Assembly (NCBI RefSeq): GCF_016862555.1 | Contig: NZ_BONE01000057.1 | Location: forward strand, 1-48,699 | Length of the DNA: 48,699 bases | Direction of reading: 5' to 3' | Source: Asanoa siamensis | GTDB taxonomy: Bacteria > Actinomycetota > Actinomycetes > Mycobacteriales > Micromonosporaceae | Part shown: piece by piece, positions 17,101 through 24,903 of the stretch | Layout of the letters: every line of letters begins with the position of its first letter | Numbering within the stretch: position 1 is the first letter of the stretch | Position numbers and translations under genes: made by a program | The notes under the pieces: model-generated | The model's database searches: none | Seen by the model: only the letters and a program-made list of their open reading frames with translations | Told to the model about the DNA's origin: nothing

Positions 17101-20013
17101 CGAGGCGACCCGGAACCGCAGGCTGGTGATGCCCGTCAAGTTGGTCGGGTCGAACGACCAGTAGTCGCCGTCCTCGATGAAGCCGATGTTCTGGAAGCCG
17201 CCCTGCGTGTCGCTGGTGGTCTCCCGCTGCACGCCCGGGTCGCCGCCGCCGAAGCTGCCGGGTGCCCGGCCGGTGGTGGTGAAGTATTCGGCCTGCTTGC
17301 GCTTCGGCTGGAGCTGCTCGATGTCACGGCCGGTCAGCGGGTTGGCCCCGCCGGAGCCGCCACCGTCGGTGTAGGTCGCCTCGAACACACCGAACACGTT
17401 GGCGTCGGCGCCGTGGCCGGAGGCCAGCGACGTCTGGATGCTGCCCGTGCAGCCCTGCTGGCTCTGCAGCGGGTGGGCGTGCTCGTCGTGACCCAGGTAG
17501 TACTGCAGCTTGACCTTGGAGCAGTCGATCTGACCGTCCTCGGGGTCGGTCACGGTGACCGTGTATTCGACCTGGTCGCCCCAGTTGAAGAAGCCACCGT
17601 CCGGCGGGAACGAGATCGACACGGTCGGCTCGGTGTTGCCCACGGTGATCGGCACGTTGGCCACCGCGGTGCGGCCGCCCGGGTCGGTCACGGTGAGCTG
17701 GGCGGTGTAGTTGCCCGCCGCCGCGTACGTGTGGGTCGGGTTGGGCTCCGTCGAGGTGCCGCCGTCGCCGAACGCCCACGCGAAGGTGATCTCCTCCTCG
17801 TCGGGGTCGCGGGACCCCGCGCTGGAGAACTGGACGGTCAGCGGCGACGGGCCCGAGGTCGGCGTGCCGGACGCGACCGCGATCGGGGCACGGTCGCCCG
17901 CCACGTAGTCGATCCGGTAGATGCCGGAGTTGTCGTTGTTGCCGCCGAAGCCGCTGCCCCACTCGATCAGGTAGAGCGCGCCGTCGGCCCCGAACTCGAA
18001 GTCCATCGGGCGCAGGAACGTCATCCCGGTCAGGAGCTGGTTGATGTCGACCAGGCTGTGCGCGTCCTCGGTGAGCTGGAACGCGTACATCTTGTTCTGG
18101 TTCCACTCGCCGAAGATGGCCTTGCCGTCGTAGTAGGCGGGCCACTTGCGGTCGGAGGTGCTGGCCGCGTCGTACCGGTAGACCGGGCCGCCCATCGGCG
18201 CGCCGCCGCCACCGATCTCCGGGAACAGCGCGTTGCCGCTGTAGTCGTAGTCGATGGTCGGAGCGATCGCCGGCGGCAGGTTGCGCAGGCCGGTGTTGTT
18301 CGGCGAGTCGTTGACGATCGCCGCGCAGTTGAACTTCGGCCCGCTCGGTCCACTGGGGAAGGAGAAGTCGTTGTAGGCGTAGTTGTTGCCGTGGCAGTAG
18401 GGCCAGCCGTAGAAGCCGGGCTGCGCCACGATGTTCCACTCGACCGTGCCCTCGGGGCCCCGGTTGGGGTCGGCGGCACCGGCGTCCGGGCCGTAGTCAC
18501 CGACGACCAGCGTGTTGGTCTTCGGGTCCATGCCGATCCGGAACGGGTTGCGGAAGCCCATCGCGAAGATCTCGGGACGGGTCTGCGCGGTGCCCGCCGG
18601 GAACAGGTTGCCGGCCGGGATCGTGTAGGTCCCGTCGTCCTCGGGGTGCACCCGCAGGATCTTGCCGCGCAGGTCGTTGGTGTTGGCGCTCGACCGCTGG
18701 GCGTCGAAGTCCTGGCGGCCCGGGCGCTCGTCGATCGGGTTGAACGAGTTGGACTCGAACGGGTTGGTGTTGTCGCCGGTGGCCAGGTAGAGGTTGCCGG
18801 CGCTGTCGAAGACCATGCTGCCGCCCGCGTGGCAGCAGGTGTTGCGCTGGGTGTCGACCTGCAGGATCACCTCTTCGGTGGCGAGGTCGACGGTGTTGCC
18901 GGACACGGTGAACCGCGACAGATAGTTGCGCGGGGCACCGCCGTCGGGCGCGTAGTAGAGGTAGATCCAGTTGTTGGTCGCGAAGTCCGGGTCGAGGCGT
19001 ACGCCGATGAGGCCGTCCTCGTTGCCGGTGAACACGTCGAGCGTGGCCGCGGTCGTGGTCAGGCCGGTGGTCGGCGAGATGACCTGCAGCCGCCCGTCGC
19101 GCTCGGCGTAGAACACCCGGCCGTCGGGCGCCACGTCGAGCTCCATCGGGTTCTGCGTGTTGCTGTCGAGCGTGACCTTCTCGAAGCTGCTCGTCTTGCT
19201 GGCCGAGCAGTCGGCGTCGACCACGCCGGCGGTGGTCTCGATGCCGCCGAGCAGGTGGTCGAGGAAGTTCGGCTCGGCGTACGACTCCTGCGTGTGTCCG
19301 CTGCCCGTGTACCAGGAGCGGCCGCCGTCGTAGTCCTGGCACCAGGCCGTCGGGTGGTCGGCGCCCATCGCGCCCGAGCCCGGCGAGTAGCTGGTCTCGT
19401 CGAGGCTCGCCAGCACGTGCACGGTGCCGCGCGGGTTGGTGCGGAAGTTGTACCACTCGTCGAAGCGGTTCCACTCCGCCGGCAGGTCCGCGGTGGACGG
19501 GTGCGCCGGGTCCTCGACCTTGATCGTGGCGTTCTGGTTGCTCGGGTGCGCCGAGAAGTAGGCGCCGACGAGGCCGCCGTACCACGCCCAGTCGTACTCG
19601 GTGTCGGACGCGGCGTGGACGCCCGCGTAGCCGCCACCGGCCTTGATGTAGCGCTCGAAGGCCGCCTGCTGGTCGGTGTTCAGCACGTCGCCGGTCGTCG
19701 AGAGCCAGACGACGGTGGCGTAGTTGGCCAGGTTGGCGTCGGTGAACGCGGTGGCGTCCTCGGTGGCGGTCACCGAGAAGCCGTGCTGCGCACCGAGTTG
19801 CTGGATCGCGGCGATGCCCGCCGGGATCGAGTCGTGCCGGAAACCGGCGGTCTTCGAGAAGACCAGGACGTTGTACGGCGCGCCGGGTGCCGGGGCCGCG
19901 GCGGCGGGCGTCGGGCCCGCGACGAGCACGCCGAGCACGAGCGCGAGGCTGGCTCCGAGGCTGATCAGAGGTCGGCTGAGCCGACGTTTGAGGGAACGGC
20001 GATGGACGGACAC
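14200..20013 (-). CDS. Giant secreted ThuA-sugar dehydrogenase-PKD-CBM6-FIMAH protein
   Basis: 1937 residues. GTG at 20013 is chosen because GGAGGAG stands 8-9 bp upstream; the TTG at 20031 overlaps that site. Order: signal peptide (1-40, AAAA); ThuA/trehalose-utilisation-like domain (about 48-258; NVLVFSKTAGFRHDSI, GGGYAGVHAASDTEYDW); GSDH/sorbosone dehydrogenase-like beta propeller (about 275-703; NPMELDVAPDGRVFYAER, CCHAGGSMVFD, GFRNPFRIGMDPKT); PKD (about 705-790); linker Ig domain; CBM6-like domain (about 906-1044; GFIEDGDYWSFDP); second PKD (about 1051-1138); two concanavalin-like DUF1349-type domains (about 1146-1336 and 1348-1548; QQAGLILYGDD, QQGGLMVYGDD); three Ig-like/OmpL47-type domains (about 1555-1815); FIMAH-type helical tail (about 1818-1905). 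The enzyme domains point to oxidation or handling of extracellular sugars bound through the CBM. The exact substrate is unknown. Confidence 0.92.
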   Translation of the reverse strand: MSVHRRSLKRRLSRPLISLGASLALVLGVLVAGPTPAAAAPAPGAPYNVLVFSKTAGFRHDSIPAGIAAIQQLGAQHGFSVTATEDATAFTDANLANYATVVWLSTTGDVLNTDQQAAFERYIKAGGGYAGVHAASDTEYDWAWYGGLVGAYFSAHPSNQNATIKVEDPAHPSTADLPAEWNRFDEWYNFRTNPRGTVHVLASLDETSYSPGSGAMGADHPTAWCQDYDGGRSWYTGSGHTQESYAEPNFLDHLLGGIETTAGVVDADCSASKTSSFEKVTLDSNTQNPMELDVAPDGRVFYAERDGRLQVISPTTGLTTTAATLDVFTGNEDGLIGVRLDPDFATNNWIYLYYAPDGGAPRNYLSRFTVSGNTVDLATEEVILQVDTQRNTCCHAGGSMVFDSAGNLYLATGDNTNPFESNSFNPIDERPGRQDFDAQRSSANTNDLRGKILRVHPEDDGTYTIPAGNLFPAGTAQTRPEIFAMGFRNPFRIGMDPKTNTLVVGDYGPDAGAADPNRGPEGTVEWNIVAQPGFYGWPYCHGNNYAYNDFSFPSGPSGPKFNCAAIVNDSPNNTGLRNLPPAIAPTIDYDYSGNALFPEIGGGGAPMGGPVYRYDAASTSDRKWPAYYDGKAIFGEWNQNKMYAFQLTEDAHSLVDINQLLTGMTFLRPMDFEFGADGALYLIEWGSGFGGNNDNSGIYRIDYVAGDRAPIAVASGTPTSGPSPLTVQFSSAGSRDPDEEEITFAWAFGDGGTSTEPNPTHTYAAAGNYTAQLTVTDPGGRTAVANVPITVGNTEPTVSISFPPDGGFFNWGDQVEYTVTVTDPEDGQIDCSKVKLQYYLGHDEHAHPLQSQQGCTGSIQTSLASGHGADANVFGVFEATYTDGGGSGGANPLTGRDIEQLQPKRKQAEYFTTTGRAPGSFGGGDPGVQRETTSDTQGGFQNIGFIEDGDYWSFDPTNLTGITSLRFRVASDVNGGRIEVRSGAVDGALVGTAVAPGTGGWQSYVDVNLPLDNPPTTSGPLFFIVKNLSGTGAGSLLNVNWVDFLGRGVTENAPPVVTASGNPTTGTTPLVVEFSGTATDEEGDALTYAWDFGDGTTANTANASHTYTTPGTFTATLTVTDARGAAAYATVPIRVEAPNTSCFGANSDNFDGTTLDRDRWSTIVRENQTYSVADGVLKLPTQAADLYGSRTDAGNIVLQPTPAGPWQATTKVTVPLTGNYQQAGLILYGDDANWAKLDALFADYKRVEFIRQTAGTPRNEAVDSAPITAPGDTVFLRVTSDGTNLTGEFSADGVTWTPAGRSAALAGINNPKIGLYALNGGTGAPVVNAEFDWFQITPDEAGEDVAPSDEFDGSALDKCRWDAIVREDSTAYQVAGGSLTIDVPNGDIYTGNNTGPTNFILQNAPAGDWTLETKVDGSQLNEQYQQGGLMVYGDDDNYLKLDFIADNAPGSPITRRIEFRSEIASVVQNPQPQVTNLTAAVWHLRLAKVGDTYTASYSADGTTWTTFPETLTNAAVAAAPKVGLFSLGAAQTASKPISFDYFRLSTGGQEPEDTTAPVTTAAVAGTESGGWYTGPATVALTAADEAGGSGVASTEYQLDGATTWTAYTAPVAVTGDGSHEVRFRSTDEAGNVEESKSIAVKIDSTAPVTAATFAPATDDGWHNGAVPVTLTATDAGSGVATVEYALDGGAWTAYTAPVDVTGNGEHELLYRATDNAGNVETLKSAIIKIDGTKPTVIIGGLADGQLYGDSQDVRVTYQAVDPTSGLKSVVGTLDGAAYPANKLQSMFELPLGLHDLTVTATDKAGNVTTSTVRFYVTTSFRDMQFLLDRFKATSWLSQKAHKQLSDKLDAVRKAEANGNDTKAIKQLREFVTLASDTKLVPNAEVRDVLVRDANAMIVRLGGEASAAGKAANDGKSLKGTGRVAGDPARQVAGGPLK

Positions 20014-20169
20014 GAAGGTACTCCTCCGCAAGCGGTGAAGGCCCGGAAGCTCGGCTCGCCGAAGACCGAACGTCCAGGTTGGTTTGATCGCTGCCTGATG
20101 ATTAACCCTTGTGGATCAAGGCAAAGACAAGTCTTGTGCGGCGTATTTACATGTAACGTTTAAGTAACG
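20014..20169 (-). promoter_or_regulatory. Upstream region of the giant ThuA gene with a palindrome
   Basis: This 156-bp gap is AT-richer than anything nearby (for example TTTACATGTAACGTTTAAG around 20146-20164). It contains the perfect inverted repeat ACAAG-T-CTTGT at 20127-20137, about 115 bp before the gene start. The site could bind a LacI- or GntR-type sugar regulator, but no regulator gene is adjacent. The ribosome site GGAGGAG is at 20022-20028. Confidence 0.5.
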
Positions 20170-20901
20170 TCACCGGCCACCGGCGACGCGGATGGTCGCA
20201 CCGGTCACATAGGACGCATCGTCGCTGAGCAGCCAGGAGATCGCCGCGGCGACCTCGTCGGGCTGGCCGGCGCGGCCCAGCGGGGCGCTCGGCCCGACCC
20301 GGTCCGCGCGGCCCGGCTCGCCGCTCTGGGTGCCGTGGAAGTCGGTGTAGATGACGCCGGGTTGGACCGTATTGACCCGGATGCCGTCCGGACCAAGCTC
20401 TTTGGACAGACCGAGCGTCAGGGCGTCGATGGCGGCCTTGCTCGCCGCGTAGTGCGGGTACTCGTTGGGGCTGCCCAGCGTGGCGGCGGCGGACGAGACG
20501 TTGACGATCGCGCCGCCCGCGGTCATGCGGCGGGCCGCCTCGCGGGCGCAGAAGATCGCGCCCACGACGTTGACCTCGACGACCCGGCGCAGGTCCTCGT
20601 CGTCGAGGTCGACGAAGCGGCCGATCCGGCTGCCGACGCCGGCGTTGTTGACCAGGCCGGTGACCGCGCCCAGCTGCGCGTACGCCTCGTCGAAGAGCTT
20701 GACGACCTGTGCCGCGTCGGCGGTCTCGACCGGAATCGCGACGGCCTGGCCGCCGTTTCCGGTGATCCGGTCGACCACCGCGGCGGCCTTCGCGGCGTCG
20801 CTGCGGTACCCGACGGCGACCGCGTGGCCCGCGGCGGCGAGGCGGTGGCAGGTGGCGGCGCCGATCCCGCGGGAGCCGCCGGTGACGATGGTGACCTTCA
20901 C
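20170..20901 (-). CDS. SDR-family oxidoreductase
   Basis: A 243-residue classical short-chain dehydrogenase. The cofactor motif TGGSRGIG (residues 7-14) is followed by NNAG (about residue 85), the catalytic Ser in NVSSAAA, and Tyr-Lys in YAASKAA. The C-terminal YVTGATIRVAGG closes the fold. The dinucleotide choice fits NADPH, since GYRSDA has an Arg after the second strand, but the substrate is unknown. The GTG start overlaps the GNAT stop by four bases (GTGA), so the two are translationally coupled. Confidence 0.93.
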   Translation of the reverse strand: MKVTIVTGGSRGIGAATCHRLAAAGHAVAVGYRSDAAKAAAVVDRITGNGGQAVAIPVETADAAQVVKLFDEAYAQLGAVTGLVNNAGVGSRIGRFVDLDDEDLRRVVEVNVVGAIFCAREAARRMTAGGAIVNVSSAAATLGSPNEYPHYAASKAAIDALTLGLSKELGPDGIRVNTVQPGVIYTDFHGTQSGEPGRADRVGPSAPLGRAGQPDEVAAAISWLLSDDASYVTGATIRVAGGR

Positions 20902-21383
20902 GAGTCGAGCTCCAAACGTGCGTAGACCTTGTCGGGGTTGGCTTCCAGGACCGCGCCGGCACCACGGAGGGTGGCCAGCGCCGGGTGGTTGCCGGGGGTC
21001 GTGTCGGCCTCGACGGTACGCGCGCCCGCGCGGCGCGCCTCGTAGAGGAGCCTGTGCAAGGCCTGGGTGGCCACCCCCTGACCTCGTGCGGTGCGGGCGA
21101 GCCACATGCCGGTCTCCGCCTCGTCGCCCTCGATCGTCAGGCGGATCATGCCGACCAGGCGGTCCTCGGTGGTGATCGCGTACATGACGGTGCGCAGCGG
21201 GCCGGCGAGTCCGCCCTGGCGCTCCTGGTGGAAGGCGCGGAAGAAGTCCCGGCGTTCGCGTGTCCACCCGGGCGGTCCGTCCACCGGGGGCGTGACCTCG
21301 GTGGGGTCGGCGTCGGCGACGGCCACCGCGAGCAGGCGCTCGGTGAGGGCGTCGTCGAGTGGGGTGAGCTGGACGTCCAACAT
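20898..21383 (-). CDS. GNAT-family N-acetyltransferase
   Basis: 161 residues with the GNAT core: MIRLTIEGDEAETGMWLARTARGQGVATQALHRLL contains the acetyl-CoA pyrophosphate loop ARGQGVA (Q/R-x-x-G-x-G/A), and NHPALATLRGAGAV is the usual N-terminal part of motif B. The N-terminal 60 residues (TPPVDGPPGWTRERRDFFRAFHQ) resemble RimJ-like members acting on small molecules or protein N-termini. The acceptor is unknown. First gene of a two-gene operon with the SDR. Its start is 30 bp from the divergent epoxide hydrolase start, so the promoters overlap. Confidence 0.9.
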   Translation of the reverse strand: MLDVQLTPLDDALTERLLAVAVADADPTEVTPPVDGPPGWTRERRDFFRAFHQERQGGLAGPLRTVMYAITTEDRLVGMIRLTIEGDEAETGMWLARTARGQGVATQALHRLLYEARRAGARTVEADTTPGNHPALATLRGAGAVLEANPDKVYARLELDS

Positions 21384-21413
21384 TTGTCACACCCTAGAAC
21401 TAGCCTCCCGGCC

Positions 21414-22577
21414 ATGACGAAACCATTCCTCGTCGATGTCCCCGAGGCCGTGCTCGACGACCTGCGCTATCGCATCCGGACCACGCGGTGGCCGCCCGCC
21501 GCGCCGGGGCCGCCCTGGGCGCAGGGCACCGATCTCGACTACCTGCGCGATCTGCTGGCCTACTGGGCCGACGGGTTCGACTGGCGTTTCGCCGAGCGCC
21601 GGCTCAACTCGTTCCCCCAGTTCGTCGTCGAGGTCGACGGGGTCGAGATCCACTGCGTCCACGCCCGGGCGGTGGGCGGTGGGGGCGTGCCGCTCGTGCT
21701 GACCCACGGCTGGCCGAGCGCCTACGTCGAGATCCTGCCGTTGGTGTCGCGGTTGACCGATCCCGCCGCGCACGGCCTCGCGGGGCCGGCGTTCGACGTG
21801 GTGGTGCCGTCGCTGCCCGGCTACGGGTTCACGCCGCGGCCGGCCGCGCCGGTCGACAACCGGCGGGTGGCGGGGCTGTGGCACGGGCTGATGGACGCGC
21901 TCGGCTACCCGCGTTACGGCGCCGGTGGCGGTGACTTCGGGGCGGGGGTGGCGACGTGGATGGCGTTGAGCCGGCCCGAGCGGGTGATCGGGATCCACCT
22001 GACCACCCCTGAGGTCGCGCCCTACCTGGGGCCGGAGGCGCCGCCCTTGTCGCCTTCCGAGCAGGCCTACGTCGCGCACACCGCGGGGTGGGACGCGACC
22101 GAGCGAGGCTATTCGGCGATCCAGAGCACAAGGCCACAGACGCTGGGGTACGGGTTGACCGACTCCCCCGCCGGGTTGGCCGCCTGGATCGTGGAGAAGT
22201 GGCGGGCGTGGGGTGACACCGGCGGCGACGTCGACGCGCGCTTCGGCCGCGACTTCCTGCTCACGCTGCTCACCATCTACTGGGCGACGGAGTCGATCAC
22301 TACCTCCGTCCGGGACTACTACGACAACCGCTGGCACGGCGTGGAGATCGGGCCCACCGACCGGGTGGTGGTGCCGACCGCGATCGCCGTGTTCGCCAAC
22401 GAGTTCGTGCGCGAGGGGGTGCCGCCGCCCGAATGGGCGGAACGGCTCTATCCGGTGCACCGGCGCACGGTCTTCCCGCGCGGCGGGCACTTCGCGGCGG
22501 CCGAGGAGCCCGACCTGGTGGCGGGCGACATAGCCGCGTTCTTCGGGAGCGTGTTGCGCGCAGGGGGTGATGCTTGA
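21414..22577 (+). CDS. Epoxide hydrolase, EHN-domain alpha/beta type
   Basis: 387 residues. The N-terminal EHN domain (LDDLRYRIRTTRWPP ... DYLRDLLAYWADGFDWRFAERRLN) is followed by an alpha/beta hydrolase core with the oxyanion motif THGWPSAYVE, the nucleophile Asp in GGGDFGAGV (GGDWG in many relatives), and the acid-base His in RGGHFAAAEEPD. It should open epoxides by forming an alkyl-enzyme ester with the Asp. Many actinobacterial members act on xenobiotics or polyketide-like epoxides. The ATG at 21414 is the first Met before the EHN domain. The decarboxylase gene follows within 24 bp and may be in the same transcript. Confidence 0.93.
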   Translation: MTKPFLVDVPEAVLDDLRYRIRTTRWPPAAPGPPWAQGTDLDYLRDLLAYWADGFDWRFAERRLNSFPQFVVEVDGVEIHCVHARAVGGGGVPLVLTHGWPSAYVEILPLVSRLTDPAAHGLAGPAFDVVVPSLPGYGFTPRPAAPVDNRRVAGLWHGLMDALGYPRYGAGGGDFGAGVATWMALSRPERVIGIHLTTPEVAPYLGPEAPPLSPSEQAYVAHTAGWDATERGYSAIQSTRPQTLGYGLTDSPAGLAAWIVEKWRAWGDTGGDVDARFGRDFLLTLLTIYWATESITTSVRDYYDNRWHGVEIGPTDRVVVPTAIAVFANEFVREGVPPPEWAERLYPVHRRTVFPRGGHFAAAEEPDLVAGDIAAFFGSVLRAGGDA

Positions 22578-22601
22578 TCGACTCGGGGCATGGCAGGGCA
22601 C

Positions 22602-24038
22602 ATGACCGCCGACGAGTTCCGCCGGCACGGGCACGATCTGGTCGACTGGGTGGCCGACTACTGGGAGTCGGTCGGCTCGCTCCCGGTGCGGCCGGGCGAC
22701 CCGCCGGGGGCGGTGGCGGCGCGGCTGCCGTCCGCGCCGCCGGCTGAGGGCGACGGCTTCGCCGGCCTGCGCGCCGACCTGGACAGCGTGGTGCTGCCCG
22801 GGATGACGCACTGGCAGCACCCGGGGTTCTTCGCCTACTTCCCGGCGAACACGTCGGGCCCGAGCGTCCTGGGCGACCTGGTCGGCGCGGGCCTGGGCGT
22901 CCAGGGCATGTTGTGGGCGACGGGTCCGGCGGCGACCGAGGTCGAGACCGTGATGCTGGACTGGCTGGCCGAGTTGCTGGACCTGCCGGAGCGGTTCCGG
23001 TCGACGTCCACGGGCGGCGGGGTCATCCAGGACTCGGCGTCGTCCGCGGCCCTGGTGGCGACGCTGGCGGGCCTGCACCGGGCGGGCGGCGGGGCGTGGC
23101 GCACGGACGGGATCGGGGGCGCGCGCTACACGGTCTACACGTCGACCCAGGGTCACTCGTCGATCGAGAAGGCGGCCCGGATCGCCGGCATCGGCGACGC
23201 GGGCGTCCGCCAGATCGAGGTCTCGCCGGACACCCTGGCGATGAACCCGGCGGCGCTGCGCGCCGCGCTCGAGGCGGACGTGGCCGCCGGCTGCCGGCCC
23301 GCCGTCGTGGTGGCCACGATCGGCACGACCTCGACGACGGCGGTCGACCCGCTGCCGGAGATCGGCCGCATCTGCGCGGAGTTCGGCGTCTGGCTGCACG
23401 TGGACGCGGCCTACGCGGGCGCGGCCGCGGTCTGCCCGGAGCTGCGTTGGACCCACGCGGGTCTGGAACACGCCGACTCCTACTGCTTCGACCCGCACAA
23501 GTGGCTCCTGACAGGCTTCGACTGCGACGCGTTCTGGGTGGCCGACCGCGAGGCCCTGGTAGCCGCCTTGACGGTGATGCCGGAGTACCTCCGCAACGTG
23601 GCCACGGAGTCGGGCGCGGTGATCGACTACCGCGACTGGGGTGTCCCCCTCGGCCGCCGCTTCCGGTCGCTCAAGCTCTGGTTCGTCCTCCGCTGGTACG
23701 GCGCGGCCGGCCTCCAGGCGCACATCCGCGGCCACGTCGCCCTGGCCCAACGCTTCGCGGCGCACGTAGCGGCCGACGACCGCTTCGAGATCGTGGCCCC
23801 ACACCCGTTCTCCCTGGTCTGCTTCCGCCTCCGCGCGGGCGACGGGCCATCGGAGGAGCTGCTGACCAGAATCAACGCGACGGGCCGCTACTACCTGACG
23901 CACACCAAGGTCAACGGCGCCTACGTCCTGCGCTTGGCGGTAGGCGCCCCCCAAACCACGGAGACCCACGTGGACGAGGCCTGGTCCCTCCTCTCCACCG
24001 CGGCAACAGACATCCTGGCGGCCGGCCCGGAGAGCTAG
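22602..24038 (+). CDS. Aromatic L-amino-acid decarboxylase-like PLP enzyme
   Basis: About 478 residues of the group II PLP decarboxylases. Landmarks: MTADEFRRHGHDLVDWVADYWES start, THWQHPGFFAYFPANTS substrate region, GGGVIQDSASSAALVATLAG, HSSIEKAARIAG, the PLP-ring Asp in LHVDAAYAGAA, and the Schiff-base Lys in FDPHKWLLTGFDC (near 23500). These match aromatic amino acid (Tyr/Dopa/Trp) decarboxylases, so the product is probably tyramine, tryptamine or phenylethylamine; specificity is not readable. An upstream in-frame ATG at 22590 would add four residues. The start used fits the family N-terminus. Confidence 0.92.
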   Translation: MTADEFRRHGHDLVDWVADYWESVGSLPVRPGDPPGAVAARLPSAPPAEGDGFAGLRADLDSVVLPGMTHWQHPGFFAYFPANTSGPSVLGDLVGAGLGVQGMLWATGPAATEVETVMLDWLAELLDLPERFRSTSTGGGVIQDSASSAALVATLAGLHRAGGGAWRTDGIGGARYTVYTSTQGHSSIEKAARIAGIGDAGVRQIEVSPDTLAMNPAALRAALEADVAAGCRPAVVVATIGTTSTTAVDPLPEIGRICAEFGVWLHVDAAYAGAAAVCPELRWTHAGLEHADSYCFDPHKWLLTGFDCDAFWVADREALVAALTVMPEYLRNVATESGAVIDYRDWGVPLGRRFRSLKLWFVLRWYGAAGLQAHIRGHVALAQRFAAHVAADDRFEIVAPHPFSLVCFRLRAGDGPSEELLTRINATGRYYLTHTKVNGAYVLRLAVGAPQTTETHVDEAWSLLSTAATDILAAGPES

Positions 24039-24098
24039 AAGCGGCCACCGCTGGCAGCGGCCGCGCGGACCGCTCGCGCCGGGTTCCGCCTCGGGAGG

Positions 24099-24113
24099 CC
24101 CTCTCAGCGAGGG
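24099..24113. terminator. Weak hairpin between converging genes
   Basis: CCCTC-TCAGC-GAGGG lies 60 bp after the decarboxylase stop, followed by ACATTTC. Another imperfect hairpin (CCGC-TGGCA-GCGG) lies at 24051-24063. Either may serve as a terminator for the + strand gene. Confidence 0.35.
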
Positions 24114-24169
24114 ACATTTCTACGGGTGGGCGGGCGAGGGCTGGGCGTTCCGGCCGGTAGGTGGCGGAG

Positions 24170-24529
24170 CTACGAACGGCGCGGTAGTTCGCCCACGCCG
24201 ATGCAGGCCAGGACGGAGCCCGCGTCGGGCGTCAGGAAGAGGACGAACGACATCGGCGGCTCGTCGGCGGCGACCCGGCCGAGGAGGACCGGCTCTTCGC
24301 CGAGCGACTCCAGCGTTTTGACCGCCACGTCGAAGCCCAGCGTGGTGATGCCCTGCCGGCGCGTGCCCTCGTCTCGCCGCCGGTAGGTCGGTGCGAGTTC
24401 GTTCGCCGGGATCGGCTCGCCCTCGTCCGTGGAGACACGGAAGTCGGCGCCCAGTTCGAGCGCCTTCCGGCAGGCGACATCGGCGGCGTTGTCGCCGGTC
24501 AACAGCGAGATCAGGTCAGCGCGCTCCAC
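24170..24529 (-). CDS. Small hypothetical protein
   Basis: 119 residues, not recognised. It is mixed alpha/beta with no signal peptide: MERADLISLLTGDNAADVACRKALELGADF, then an Arg-rich loop (TYRRRDEGTRRQG), then a hydrophobic C-terminal part (MSFVLFLTPDAGSVLACIGVGELP). Converges with the decarboxylase. Codon bias fits a real gene in this frame. Confidence 0.6.
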   Translation of the reverse strand: MERADLISLLTGDNAADVACRKALELGADFRVSTDEGEPIPANELAPTYRRRDEGTRRQGITTLGFDVAVKTLESLGEEPVLLGRVAADEPPMSFVLFLTPDAGSVLACIGVGELPRRS

Positions 24530-24875
24530 GCACGAACCGTACGTCGAAAACGGACTGTAGCGACATCCGGCACAGAGCGTCTATTCCGGTGTAGCACGCC
24601 AATCGGAATCGCGGCGCGGTCAAAGATGGTTCGATGTCCGTACCCGCGGCGGTCCGAGATGCGACCTCCGGACCGTCGTGGGCCAATCGCACCGCCGCCG
24701 GTCCCGACATCCGATGTGCACCGCCGTGACCGCTGTGACCGGAGCGACGGATGCGCCTCAGGCGGCCGAATCCGGCGGTCAGGCGACCGGCTCTGCGATC
24801 AGACCCAAGCCACCGGACCCGCCGTCAGACCCAAGCCACCGGACCGCCGTCAGACCCAAGCCACCGGACCCGCCG
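24530..24875. other. Gene-poor interval with tandem repeats
   Basis: No gene is supported in these 346 bases. The part next to the hypothetical gene is comparatively AT-rich (24530-24640) and probably carries its promoter. The part next to the Rrf2 gene is filled by the tandem array described separately. Confidence 0.6.
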
Positions 24876-24903
24876 TCAGGCCCAGGCCGCCGGGTCCGCG
24901 GTC
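24760..24903. repeat. 26-bp tandem array derived from the 3' end of the Rrf2 gene
   Basis: Three near-perfect units (24801-24826, 24827-24851 with one base missing, 24852-24877) start AGACCCAAGCCACCGG. A diverged fourth unit at 24878-24903 is the coding tail and stop region of the Rrf2 gene, and two shorter, weaker copies extend to 24760. The array therefore looks like repeated copying of the gene end outward. Confidence 0.88.

Noticed and set aside
17413-20163. A 916-residue + strand frame opposite the giant ThuA gene
   Set aside because: Valine/Arg/Gly-rich composition typical of the antisense of a GC3-biased gene; no domain.
24760-24903. CRISPR array
   Set aside because: The units abut without unique spacers and the last one is coding; this is a tandem duplication.
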